Shown one piece after another: positions 1 to 7,263 of a stretch of 10,754 nt of DNA. The stretch spans positions 1-10,754 of the forward strand of contig JAKOSS010000482.1 in assembly GCA_029777145.1 (NCBI GenBank). The letters are read 5' to 3'. The notes beneath the pieces are model-generated. The model saw nothing but the letters and a program-made list of their open reading frames with translations. It had not been told where the DNA came from and ran no database searches. Every line of letters begins with the position of its first letter. The first letter of the stretch is position 1. The position numbers and the translations under genes are program-made. This DNA is from Acidobacteriota bacterium (GTDB lineage Bacteria; Acidobacteriota; Blastocatellia; Pyrinomonadales; Pyrinomonadaceae).

Positions 1-868
1 CGACCACGAGATCCGCCAGCATCCCTTCCGGCAATGTTCCGCGGACGGTGTCGCCGAGCGTCCCGAATCCCTGCTCAAGAAGGTCCATCGGGATGTTCGC
101 CCACGAAAAGATCGTCTGAAAAACGACCAGCAGAACGGATGCGAGGATCAAAAGTCCGAACACCCGGTGAGTCAGGATCTTGTCGACCTTCTCAGAAAAA
201 TTGTGCGCTTCGAGATCCTTGTGCCGGACCGATCCCTGAACCACGTCCGAAATAAAATTGTACCGCCCGAAGATCCGCGCGTTGTTTGTCGAGTCTGATT
301 CAAAGCGCAATCCTTCAGGGACTTCGGGAACGCTGCCGACGGCTTTTGCGACCTCGGCCGAAAGCTCTTCGATCCCGCGTCCTTTCGACGCGGTCACGGC
401 CACCGCCGGCGCGGAAAGCAGTTTCGCGAAGCGGTTCGGATCGATCTCGTGTTTCTGGCGCTCGAACTCGTCGATCATCGTCAGCGCGACGACGGTCGGA
501 ATCCTGAGTTCCAGCAGTTGCGTGACAAGATATAGATTTCGTTCGAGATTTGTCGAGTCGACGACGGCGACGATCGCGTCCGGCTTCGGCAGGCCTTCAA
601 CCTGGCCGGTAAGAACGTCGCGCGCGATCTGCTCGTCGAGCGACGTCGCGTCAATACTGTAAAGACCGGGCAGATCGATCAGGCGCGCCTGTTTGCCACC
701 GACGATCCAGTTCCCTTCCTTGCGTTCGACGGTAACGCCCGGATAATTCGCGACTTTTTGATGGAGTCCGGTGAGTTCGTTGAAAAGCGTGGTCTTCCCG
801 GCGTTCGGATTGCCGGCCAGGGCGATCGTCAGTTCGCCATTGTCGATTGCACGTTCCGCGGTCTTCAT
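1..868 (-). CDS. feoB: Ferrous iron transporter FeoB, N-terminal part (runs off left edge)
   Basis: FeoB is the inner-membrane Fe(II) permease with a cytosolic GTPase domain. The 289 visible codons hold the whole G domain. G1 is GNPNAGKT at residues 19-26, the G2 threonine is T46 in NYPGVTVE, G3 is DLPG at 65-68, and G5 is VTASKG at 158-163. The G4 position reads TMID (130-133) where FeoB usually has NxxD, so Thr replaces Asn. A helical spacer follows, and the first membrane segment begins near residue 236 (VFGLLILASVLLVVF). The rest of the permease lies outside the window. The ATG start overlaps the feoA stop as ATGA, which indicates translational coupling. Family identity is certain; iron as substrate is inferred from the family and from the adjacent feoA. 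Confidence 0.96.
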   Translation of the reverse strand, partial: MKTAERAIDNGELTIALAGNPNAGKTTLFNELTGLHQKVANYPGVTVERKEGNWIVGGKQARLIDLPGLYSIDATSLDEQIARDVLTGQVEGLPKPDAIVAVVDSTNLERNLYLVTQLLELRIPTVVALTMIDEFERQKHEIDPNRFAKLLSAPAVAVTASKGRGIEELSAEVAKAVGSVPEVPEGLRFESDSTNNARIFGRYNFISDVVQGSVRHKDLEAHNFSEKVDKILTHRVFGLLILASVLLVVFQTIFSWANIPMDLLEQGFGTLGDTVRGTLPEGMLADLVV

Positions 869-1086
869 GCGATCACTTCGATGGTGTCGGCCTCGTTCCG
901 GCGGATGGCGAGGCTGTATCCGCGAAGCCTGATCTGGATCGGATCCCCGAACGGCGCGGTCTTGACGATACGCACGACGACTCCCGGAACGACACCCATT
1001 TCCATCAACCGTTTCGACACGGCGTCATCACCGCTGACGCTAACCACTTTGGCTTGAGAGCCGATCTCTAATTCTGACAATAACAT
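865..1086 (-). CDS. feoA: Ferrous iron transport accessory protein FeoA
   Basis: This is a 73-residue SH3-like FeoA protein, a small cytosolic partner thought to bind FeoB and support Fe(II) uptake. The family pattern is visible: a KRLMEMGVVPG turn at about residues 25-35, then alternating beta strands with PFGDPIQIRLRGYSLAIRR, ending in EADTIEV. Length is normal for a stand-alone FeoA. Its last codons overlap the feoB start by four bases. No strong Shine-Dalgarno is seen before the ATG; the purine stretch GGAAA lies about 10 bases upstream. It is probably transcribed with feoB from the promoter at 1181-1209, leaving a leader of roughly 90 bases. Confidence 0.95.
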   Translation of the reverse strand: MLLSELEIGSQAKVVSVSGDDAVSKRLMEMGVVPGVVVRIVKTAPFGDPIQIRLRGYSLAIRRNEADTIEVIA

Positions 1087-1180
1087 CGCCGCTGATTTCC
1101 GATCGCTTAACGTGTTCCGGATCCTGAAAGTGCGACGGGTCGATTCCGCGATCGGTCGCCTTCAGTCCGGCACTATCCGC

Positions 1181-1209
1181 ATTCTAGACTAAATGAAAAC
1201 TAGTTTCAA
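1181..1209 (-). promoter_or_regulatory. Sigma-70-type promoter of feoAB
   Basis: On the minus strand TTGAAA (1209-1204) is followed by a 17-base spacer and TAGAAT (1186-1181). Both hexamers match consensus at five of six positions and the spacing is optimal. Transcription would start near 1174, about 90 bases upstream of feoA. The promoter lies just beyond the stop codon of the DUF3108 gene, so feoAB may also receive read-through from upstream. The call rests on sequence match only. Confidence 0.65.
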
Positions 1210-1213
1210 TTAG
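1189..1213. promoter_or_regulatory. Imperfect palindrome over the feoAB promoter, candidate metal-responsive operator
   Basis: The half sites CTAAATGAAAAC and GTTTCAATTAG form an inverted repeat centred near 1201, with one substitution and one extra A. The palindrome covers the -35 hexamer and most of the spacer of the feoAB promoter, where a repressor would block RNA polymerase. Iron-dependent repression of feo genes by Fur or DtxR-type proteins is well known. This palindrome is not a clean match to the classic Fur or DtxR box, so the regulator is not assigned. Confidence 0.45.
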
Positions 1214-1220
1214 TTACCGC

Positions 1221-2780
1221 TTATTTCTTGAACGAATTAGATTCGCCGGCGAGATCCAACTGAACGCTGCCCAAAGATATGCGCAGCGGAACGCGCGACT
1301 TATCGTTGCTCAACCAGAATCTAGGCGTCATCGCGTCGAGGCGCGGATCGCCGGTGATCACCGTGATAAGTTGCGCCGACACCTTTTCGCCGCGCAGGTT
1401 AATCATCTGCGCGTTCGACGGACGAAGCATGAAAACCGAGAACCTTCCGTCGTAAAAGACCGAGACACGCGTGTCGTTGACGGGATTTGTCGCGTCCTTG
1501 CTCGGCTTGAGATTGAACGAACGCACGGCATAAAGCAGCGAGAGGAAAGTGTGCGTATTGACCGGCATCTGCACCTGCGGCGCGCCGTCCGGCACCGCGA
1601 GGCCGCGGTCCTGATCGAAACGCACCGACTGATTCAGGGCCGAGAACGTGCCGTTGAACTTGGCATTGACGACGATCGGCTGAAGATCGTCCGGGTCCAC
1701 CCACGTCGAATAGACGTCGCCGGTGCGGAAAAGTGAAGGATTTTCGGATTGCGTGACGCTCGCCCGAAGGAGCAGGCTGTCACGGCTCAGCGTCGGAGTT
1801 TGCAGCATGGTCCGCTCCTTCGCTTCAAAGATCATCGTGCCGGCCGGATTCCCTCGTTCCGAGACCTTGTATTCGAGCGTTTCACCAAGTTCAAAAGGTA
1901 TTTCGGCAGACAGCGGACGATTGGGGACATAGGGCGGCGGAGTCGGCCGCGGCGTCGGAGTCTGAACCGGCACACGCGTCGGAGTCGGTGTCGGCGTCGG
2001 CGAAGTCGAAACCGCGGGCGGGCGCTCGATTCCCGCGAGGGCGATCCTGAACTTGCCCTTTCCGACGTTGAAGCGAACCTGTACCGGGATCCGTTCCGGA
2101 TCGTTCGTAAAATTGATCGTCAGACCGGCGATCCCGCGTTCCGTCAGGAATTCGCTTTGGATACCGGAAACAGACGTCTCGAACTCACCGGCGTCGGTCG
2201 TAACCTTCTCGGTTCCGGTCGTTGCCGCGGTCACGGTATAGAGGCTTCCGCCTTCCGAAAGCGTGAACGTGCCGGAACCGCCGGCGCGGCGGAGTTGGTA
2301 GATCAGGGTCAAAAGATCGTATTCGTTCGTCGGTTCCTGCAAATAGTTCCGGACATTTTCTTCCGGTGCGACACCGGTGTTTTTCGAAGTCTTCACATAA
2401 AGCGGGAGACCATTGGCCGGAGACGCAAAAACCTTTCGCGACTGATCGATCATGAAGAATGCGGCCGAAACGAAATCGTTGGTGACGAACCGCGAGCGAA
2501 GTTCAACGGCGTCGTGGCCTTCCAGCTTGCCTTCGGCGACGACCTGAGTCTCGGCAAAGCCCGCGATCTTGAAACGGTCGTAGCTGATGCTATATGTAAG
2601 TTTTTCGCCGATCGGAAATACCCCGCCGCTTTGGGCCGCAGCTCTTGCCCCAAATCCCGCGCCGAGCATGCCCGCCGACAGAAATGCCGCCGCGAACAGT
2701 CCGACGATGACGATCTGGAGACGGCGAGAAACACGGCGTCCGGCAATGAACTTTGAGGACTCGATCGATTTAGACGTCAT
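1221..2780 (-). CDS. Secreted protein with two DUF3108-like domains joined by a Thr-Pro linker
   Basis: This 519-residue protein has a basic N-terminus and a hydrophobic segment at about 21-45, probably a signal peptide cleaved near ARAAAQ (45-50). Domain 1 (about 54-250) opens with the DUF3108-like FPIGEKLTYSISY. A low-complexity Thr/Pro linker (about 258-289, with TPTPTPTRVP) leads to domain 2 (290-519), which opens with FELGETLEYKVS. The halves look like divergent copies: NEYDLLTLIYQLR matches NTHTFLSLLYAVR at the same relative place, and both have an aG turn early on. DUF3108 proteins are envelope proteins of unknown role, and the fold suggests a beta-rich ligand- or lipid-associated domain. 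Its ATG overlaps the pyrF stop as ATGA, with AGGA a few bases upstream, so it is translated with pyrF. Function is unknown. Confidence 0.85.
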   Translation of the reverse strand: MTSKSIESSKFIAGRRVSRRLQIVIVGLFAAAFLSAGMLGAGFGARAAAQSGGVFPIGEKLTYSISYDRFKIAGFAETQVVAEGKLEGHDAVELRSRFVTNDFVSAAFFMIDQSRKVFASPANGLPLYVKTSKNTGVAPEENVRNYLQEPTNEYDLLTLIYQLRRAGGSGTFTLSEGGSLYTVTAATTGTEKVTTDAGEFETSVSGIQSEFLTERGIAGLTINFTNDPERIPVQVRFNVGKGKFRIALAGIERPPAVSTSPTPTPTPTRVPVQTPTPRPTPPPYVPNRPLSAEIPFELGETLEYKVSERGNPAGTMIFEAKERTMLQTPTLSRDSLLLRASVTQSENPSLFRTGDVYSTWVDPDDLQPIVVNAKFNGTFSALNQSVRFDQDRGLAVPDGAPQVQMPVNTHTFLSLLYAVRSFNLKPSKDATNPVNDTRVSVFYDGRFSVFMLRPSNAQMINLRGEKVSAQLITVITGDPRLDAMTPRFWLSNDKSRVPLRISLGSVQLDLAGESNSFKK

Positions 2781-3514
2781 TGAATTTCCTGGATCTCTTC
2801 GACGATTTTCCGGACCGCGCGGCGGCGATCGGGTGCTGAGAGGATCGGCCGCCCGATAACCAGGTAGTCCGATCCGGCGGCGACTGCCGAAGACGGACTC
2901 GTTACACGCTTTTGATCGTCGGAAGTTGCAAAGTTTTGCGCGGCCGTCGACTCGGGGCGAATGCCGGGAGTCACGACGACGAATTCCGAACCGATCGCGC
3001 CCCTGATCAATTCGACTTCCTGCGGCGAGGCGACGATTCCGTCAAGTCCACATTTTGCCGTAAGTTGCGCCAATTTCAAAACTTCGTCCGCGACTTCTCC
3101 GGCGATCCCGACATCACGCAAAGTATCCTGATCGGAGCTCGTCAACACGGTCACTCCGATGATCAGCGGTCTGGCGAGTCCTTCGCGCCCGCAAACTTCG
3201 TCGACTGCTTTCACCGCCGCCGACATCATCTCCGGACCGCCGAGGGCGTGCATGTTGAACATCCAGACCCCGAGCCGCACCGCCTCGACCGATGCGCCGG
3301 CAACGGTGTTCGGGATGTCGTGGTATTTGAGATCAAGGAAAACACGTACGCCGGATTCCGTTAGTTCGCGCACGAACGACGGCCCGGCCGCGGTGAACAG
3401 CTGAAGTCCGATTTTGAAGGCGCCGACCTCTCCGCGAAGTTCCGCAACGATCTCACGGGCGACGTCCGCGGAATCGACATCGAGCACGGCTATGATCCGG
3501 TTCTTTGGTTCCAT
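2777..3514 (-). CDS. pyrF: Orotidine 5'-phosphate decarboxylase
   Basis: The enzyme decarboxylates OMP to UMP, the last step of de novo pyrimidine synthesis, in the cytosol. The 245-residue length fits the group I (bacterial) TIM-barrel family. Visible signatures are LDV at 11-13, FKIGL with K34, the catalytic motif FLDLKYHDIPNT with D61, K63 and D66, TPGIRPE at 182-188 and the phosphate-binding IGRPIL at 220-225. All key residues are present. The start lies 12 bases after the preceding TPR gene and lacks a clear Shine-Dalgarno, so it probably depends on coupling. The stop overlaps the DUF3108 gene by four bases. No other pyr gene is in the window. Confidence 0.97.
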   Translation of the reverse strand: MEPKNRIIAVLDVDSADVAREIVAELRGEVGAFKIGLQLFTAAGPSFVRELTESGVRVFLDLKYHDIPNTVAGASVEAVRLGVWMFNMHALGGPEMMSAAVKAVDEVCGREGLARPLIIGVTVLTSSDQDTLRDVGIAGEVADEVLKLAQLTAKCGLDGIVASPQEVELIRGAIGSEFVVVTPGIRPESTAAQNFATSDDQKRVTSPSSAVAAGSDYLVIGRPILSAPDRRRAVRKIVEEIQEIQ

Positions 3515-3526
3515 GTTTGAACGATA

Positions 3527-4678
3527 CTAAAAGGAGTCGAGAAATCCGGCGAGTTCGTTTCGAACGACCCGGCGGATCCTTGTCGAGCCGCCCGACAGGA
3601 CAAACTTGCGGCGCTCCGAAAAATGCCGGAAAGGAAGCGAAAGTTCCGACCGATACTCGCGCTTCGACGTCAGGTAAGCGGCGCATTGGGCATCGCGATC
3701 GTCCGACTTCCCGGCTTTGCCGAACGACTCTTCGGCCTTCTCCGGTTCGTTCCGCAATAATTGGACGACGTGCAGCATGAACCACGCATCGGCGAAGTCG
3801 GGTGCCGCCTTTGCCGCTGCCGAAAGATGACGGCTCGCCATTTGATATCGTCCGAGCTGGTAATAGGCGCAACCCGTCAGATAGTCGATGACCGGATCAG
3901 CGATCTTGCCCGAGCATTCCTTGAGCGCCGCGATGCACTCGGTCCAGTTGCCGGCGTATGCGGAAATGATTCCCCAAACGAGGTTCGCGATCGCCGGTCC
4001 GCGCCCGTCGCGGGCGAGAAGTCCCAAACTCCGCCGGGCCTGCTCGAAGTTGGCGATCTCGGCATTCGCAACGCCTGACAAGACGAGGAGCCGCGCGTCG
4101 TCGGGCGCGGTCCGCAGTCCGTCGTCCGCGATCTCCGCCGCCTTCTTGAAACGTTCGGCGGTACAGAGTTCACGGGCGTAAAACGCGACCAGCGGCAAAT
4201 TGGAAGGAGAGATCGCCCGGGCACTCTCGAGCATCTGGAACGCACGCCGCTCGTTGTTCTCGCCGATCAGCTTTTTGCTCTCGACGATCAGTCTCATCAA
4301 TGCCTCGCGCTCCTCGCCTCCGAGCGCAACGATTTCTGGAGTTTCCGCATCCGATGCCGTCGGATCGTCGCCCGGATCCTGAAGCATTCCGACGAGCAAG
4401 CGGATCAGATCGCGTTCTTCACGGATGGCATCGCTTTGTTCCCGGAGAATCTCGGTCATCCCGTAAAGCGCTTCGGTAAGCTGGGCCTGACGAAGTTCGA
4501 GGATCGAAACGCGCTCGAGAAGATGATCTTCGTAAAACGTCGGCGTTTGGTTGGTGTCATATTGAAGCGAACTCGGGAAGATGACCAGCAGGAGCCGAGT
4601 CCCGCACTCTGAGCAGTGCGACTCGCTCAGCGGGTTCGCCGCGCGGCAATTCTGGCAATAAACGGTCCGGTTCTCCAA
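3527..4678 (-). CDS. Zinc-ribbon, coiled-coil and TPR protein
   Basis: This 383-residue protein has no signal peptide and is probably cytosolic. An N-terminal zinc ribbon has paired cysteines C8-x2-C11 and C22-x2-C25 (CQNC and CSEC). Residues 50-100 are a charged helix with coiled-coil character, followed by an acidic linker (101-120). From about 122 to 335 there are helical repeats of TPR type, with alternating Ala/Leu/Tyr patterns such as YYQLGRYQMASRHLSAAAKA. The start is TTG at 4678. No later ATG or GTG would keep the zinc ribbon, and there is no good Shine-Dalgarno. The preceding gene ends only three bases earlier and in the same frame (TGA CAC TTG). TPR domains usually bind proteins; the partner is not evident. 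Confidence 0.85.
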   Translation of the reverse strand: MENRTVYCQNCRAANPLSESHCSECGTRLLLVIFPSSLQYDTNQTPTFYEDHLLERVSILELRQAQLTEALYGMTEILREQSDAIREERDLIRLLVGMLQDPGDDPTASDAETPEIVALGGEEREALMRLIVESKKLIGENNERRAFQMLESARAISPSNLPLVAFYARELCTAERFKKAAEIADDGLRTAPDDARLLVLSGVANAEIANFEQARRSLGLLARDGRGPAIANLVWGIISAYAGNWTECIAALKECSGKIADPVIDYLTGCAYYQLGRYQMASRHLSAAAKAAPDFADAWFMLHVVQLLRNEPEKAEESFGKAGKSDDRDAQCAAYLTSKREYRSELSLPFRHFSERRKFVLSGGSTRIRRVVRNELAGFLDSF

Positions 4679-4681
4679 GTG

Positions 4682-4969
4682 TCAATCAAGGTCGAGAGGA
4701 TTCTTGAACGGCATGCCCTTATCGGTCTCAGCCTTTTTCATCGCCTCTTTGAACTTCTCTTCGAGCAGTCGCTCACGGTCCTTCTGCGACGACATTTCCT
4801 GCGCGAACAACTGATCGCGAAGATCTTTCTGTTTGCTGAGGTCGCTTGCGAGATCCTCGAACGAGCCGAGGACCTTCTTTTTCTCCTCGTGGGCAATCAA
4901 CGCACCGGTTTGGGCGTCGATCGTGAGCTGAGCCTCGCAGCACGGGCAAATGACGTTGAATTTCTCCAT
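4682..4969 (-). CDS. Small charged protein with an N-terminal CPCC metal-knuckle motif
   Basis: This 95-residue protein begins with VICPCCEAQLTID, giving C8, C10 and C11. C8 and C11 form a CxxC knuckle, but no second cysteine pair follows. Any metal site would need another ligand, such as H27, or a dimer. Residues 28-85 are very rich in Lys and Glu and look like one long helix or coiled coil. A GAGG Shine-Dalgarno lies at 4979-4982, nine bases before the ATG. It lies 14 bases after the lipoprotein gene and in frame with the following zinc-ribbon/TPR gene. No function is recognised. The pairing of two adjacent cysteine-knuckle genes suggests they work together. Confidence 0.8.
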   Translation of the reverse strand: MEKFNVICPCCEAQLTIDAQTGALIAHEEKKKVLGSFEDLASDLSKQKDLRDQLFAQEMSSQKDRERLLEEKFKEAMKKAETDKGMPFKNPLDLD

Positions 4970-4983
4970 TGATACCGACCTCG

Positions 4984-5526
4984 CTATTGCTGTTTCATCT
5001 TCATCTCGCGCGTTACGTTCGCATTCACGGGCGCGGTTGCCGGCTTCATACCGATCGCCTCGAGAATATTCGACGGCGCGATCACCCGAAAGTCTTTCAT
5101 TTTGTCGGCCGGCGCCTCGACCACCTTTCCGCTTTTCAGATAAACGAAATACTTCGACTTATCGACATACATCTTGCGCACGACCTTGATGATCGACGGA
5201 TTGTCCTTGAATTCCCTAACTTCTATAAACGTGCCGTCCTTGTCCATCGTCGAGGTGAACGTCGAATTGTCCGGCGCCGGTTTCGCGGCGAGCGTCGGTT
5301 CACGGAGCTGGTTCGTCGGGCGGTTGGCGTTCGAATTGACGACAGTCACCGTGTTTCCCGAATTCGCGTTCGCGTCCGGCTGATTCGGAACACTCACATT
5401 GACGTTCGAATTCTTCGTCGGCGTGTTGCTCTTCGGGGCTTCGGAATTGCCCGAATCGGATGAACAGGCGGTTACGAGGACCGCCGCTAAAATTGCGGCA
5501 AGCAAGATGATCGATTTGAATTTCAT
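4984..5526 (-). CDS. Predicted lipoprotein with Asn-rich linker
   Basis: This 180-residue protein carries a lipoprotein signal peptide: basic MKFK, a hydrophobic stretch to residue 18, then the lipobox VTAC with C21 as the lipidated residue. Residues 22-85 are low-complexity Asn, Ser, Thr and Pro (for example NVNVSVPNQPDANANSG), probably a flexible tether. The folded part, about 88-160, contains FIEVREFKDNPSIIKVVRKMY and a YFVYLKSGKVVEAPADK segment, the latter like a short beta hairpin. The C-terminal tail is polar. No domain is recognised. It is the first gene of the five-gene pyrF cluster, with GGAG about 11 bases before the ATG and a promoter at 5548-5576. Confidence 0.85.
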   Translation of the reverse strand: MKFKSIILLAAILAAVLVTACSSDSGNSEAPKSNTPTKNSNVNVSVPNQPDANANSGNTVTVVNSNANRPTNQLREPTLAAKPAPDNSTFTSTMDKDGTFIEVREFKDNPSIIKVVRKMYVDKSKYFVYLKSGKVVEAPADKMKDFRVIAPSNILEAIGMKPATAPVNANVTREMKMKQQ

Positions 5527-5547
5527 GCCGAACTTCGCTCCAATGCG

Positions 5548-5576
5548 TTTCTAAACAAAGATAATCAAATTCTCAA
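5548..5576 (-). promoter_or_regulatory. Probable promoter of the lipoprotein-pyrF-DUF3108 cluster
   Basis: On the minus strand TTGAGA (5576-5571), a 17-base spacer and TAGAAA (5553-5548) lie just upstream of the lipoprotein gene. A second overlapping option is TTGCAC (5586-5581), 17 bases, TATCTT (5563-5558). Both would transcribe the cluster after the glnA terminator. The remaining bases 5587-5671 hold no gene that I can see. Confidence 0.45.
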
Positions 5577-5671
5577 ACGGGTGCAATCGCCTCAAACTTC
5601 GAGCCAAATCCAAACGAACGAAAGCGTTGCCCGGGCCCCCGTGAGCCGGCTTCGGACAGCGGGAATAAGTC

Positions 5672-5706
5672 AACAAAAATGCCGCGCCACTCGCAGGCAC
5701 GGCATT
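5672..5706 (-). terminator. Rho-independent terminator of glnA
   Basis: AATGCCGCGCC (5678-5688) and GGCACGGCATT (5696-5706) pair in an 11-position stem with one C-A mismatch around a seven-base loop. On the minus strand the stem runs into TTTTTG, a short U-tract. It lies about 25 bases past the glnA stop and separates glnA from the pyrF cluster. Confidence 0.85.
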
Positions 5707-5731
5707 CTCTTAAAGGACCACTGGATCCGGA

Positions 5732-7153
5732 CTAAATATCGTAATACATCGAAAACTCAAGCGGATGCGGACGCAGACGCAGCGGTTGGATCTCGTTCTC
5801 GCGTTTGTACTTGATCCAACGTTCGATCATCGATGTCGTGAACACGTCTCCCTTGAGTAGGAATTCGTGGTCGTTCTCAAGCGCCTTGAGCGAGTCATCG
5901 AGGCTTCCCGGCAGCGACGGGACGTTTGCGAGTTCTTCGGGCGGAAGATCGTAAATATCCTTGTCGAGCGGCTCGCCCGGATCGATGCGGTTCTGGATTC
6001 CGTCGAGTCCGGCCATGAGCAGCGCCGCGAACGTGATGTACGGGTTGCAGCTCGGATCGGGCGGACGGAACTCAAGGCGTTTCGCCTTCGGCGACTGCGA
6101 GAACATCGGAATGCGGACCGCCGCCGATCGGTTGCGGGCCGAGTACGCGAGATTCACGGGTGCTTCGAAGCCCGGAACGAGACGCTTGTAGCTGTTCGTC
6201 GTCGGCGCGGCAAAGGCGACGATCGCCGGCGCGTGCTTGAGCAGGCCGCCGATGTAATACTTCGCCATCTCCGAAAGCCCGGCGTACTGGTCGCCGGCGA
6301 AGAGCGGTCCGCCGTCCTTCCACAACGACTGGTGGCAGTGCATTCCTGATCCATTGTCGCCGTATATCGGCTTCGGCATGAACGTCGCCGTCTTGCCGTG
6401 CGCGTATGCCGTGTTCTTGACGACGTACTTGAACAGCATCAGGTTGTCGGCAGTATGGAGTAGATTCGAGAAACGGAAATCGATCTCGCACTGTCCGGCC
6501 GTCGCGACCTCATGGTGATGACACTCGACATTGATCCCGACCTCACCGAGGATCGTCGAGATCGTGTTTCGAAGGTCGATCAGCGAGTCCATCGGCGCCA
6601 CCGGAACGTATCCTTCCTTCGGTCGGATATGGTATCCCTGATTCGGCGAGAGCTCGCTTCCGACCCGGCCGGAATTCCAGTGACCTTCCTCCGAATTGAC
6701 CGTGTAACCGGACGAGAACTGGCTGTTGTGGAAAGTCGCCTCGTCAAAGACGAAGAATTCGGCTTCGGGCCCGAAGTAAACCGTGTCGGCGATGCCCGTG
6801 AACTTCAGATAGCTCTCGGCGCGGACCGCGACCGAGCGCGGATCGAGTCCGTAGCCTTCCTTTGTGATCGGATCGACGACGTTCGCGATCAGACAGACCG
6901 TGGTTTCATCGGCAAAGGGATCGACCCAGCAGCGGGACGGATCCGGAATCAAAAGCATGTCCGATTCGTTGATCGCCGCCCATCCGCGCAGACTCGACGC
7001 GTCGAAGCCGAAACCGTCTTCAAAACTGTCTTCAGTTAATTCGCTGATCGGATAAGTCAGGTGGTGCCAGGAACCCGGAAGGTCCGTGAAACGCACGGAT
7101 ACGAAGCGCGCACCCTGTTCGGCGGCGTAGTTCAACACATTTTTTGCGTTCAT
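5732..7153 (-). CDS. glnA: Glutamine synthetase, type I
   Basis: This 473-residue enzyme makes glutamine from glutamate, ammonia and ATP in the cytosol and forms a dodecamer. Length and sequence fit bacterial GSI. Visible motifs include [10 protein letters not shown] at 49-58, the metal-binding GPEAEFFVF with E130 and E132, [12 protein letters not shown] at 267-278 with H272, the substrate loop [15 protein letters not shown] with R340, and [10 protein letters not shown] with E361. Y401 in IYDLPPEE matches the tyrosine adenylylated by GlnE, so it is probably the covalently regulated GSI-beta form. A GGAG Shine-Dalgarno lies at 7159-7162. No glnE, glnB or ntr gene is in the window. Confidence 0.98.
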   Translation of the reverse strand: MNAKNVLNYAAEQGARFVSVRFTDLPGSWHHLTYPISELTEDSFEDGFGFDASSLRGWAAINESDMLLIPDPSRCWVDPFADETTVCLIANVVDPITKEGYGLDPRSVAVRAESYLKFTGIADTVYFGPEAEFFVFDEATFHNSQFSSGYTVNSEEGHWNSGRVGSELSPNQGYHIRPKEGYVPVAPMDSLIDLRNTISTILGEVGINVECHHHEVATAGQCEIDFRFSNLLHTADNLMLFKYVVKNTAYAHGKTATFMPKPIYGDNGSGMHCHQSLWKDGGPLFAGDQYAGLSEMAKYYIGGLLKHAPAIVAFAAPTTNSYKRLVPGFEAPVNLAYSARNRSAAVRIPMFSQSPKAKRLEFRPPDPSCNPYITFAALLMAGLDGIQNRIDPGEPLDKDIYDLPPEELANVPSLPGSLDDSLKALENDHEFLLKGDVFTTSMIERWIKYKRENEIQPLRLRPHPLEFSMYYDI

Positions 7154-7226
7154 TTAGTCTCCAAAAAGTAAATGATTAAGATAATCGGGGAAGATCGTCT
7201 TTAGTTATCACGCAAAAATTGCCTAG

Positions 7227-7254
7227 AGTTTACCTTATCGAATCGAAACTTCAA
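7227..7254 (-). promoter_or_regulatory. Possible promoter of glnA
   Basis: In the 110-base gap upstream of glnA the minus strand reads TTGAAG (7254-7249), 16 bases, TAAACT (7232-7227). Spacing is acceptable and each hexamer matches consensus at about four positions. GATTA-AGA-TAATC, a small perfect inverted repeat, lies further downstream near 7174-7186. There is no terminator between the 630-residue protein gene and glnA, so read-through is also possible. Confidence 0.3.
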
Positions 7255-7263
7255 AGCGGGTGA

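Noticed and set aside
1087..1180. Riboswitch or small gene in the feoA leader
   Set aside because: No ATG-started frame of useful length and no recognised aptamer pattern; it looks like a plain leader.
1749..2756. Long plus-strand open frame opposite the DUF3108 gene
   Set aside because: It is antisense to a well-supported gene, Arg-rich with no family pattern, and has no ribosome site. It arises from GC-rich codon use.
7209..7226. Sigma-54-like AGGCAATTTTTGCG upstream of glnA
   Set aside because: GG and GC are separated by 8 bases instead of 10, which sigma-54 does not tolerate well.
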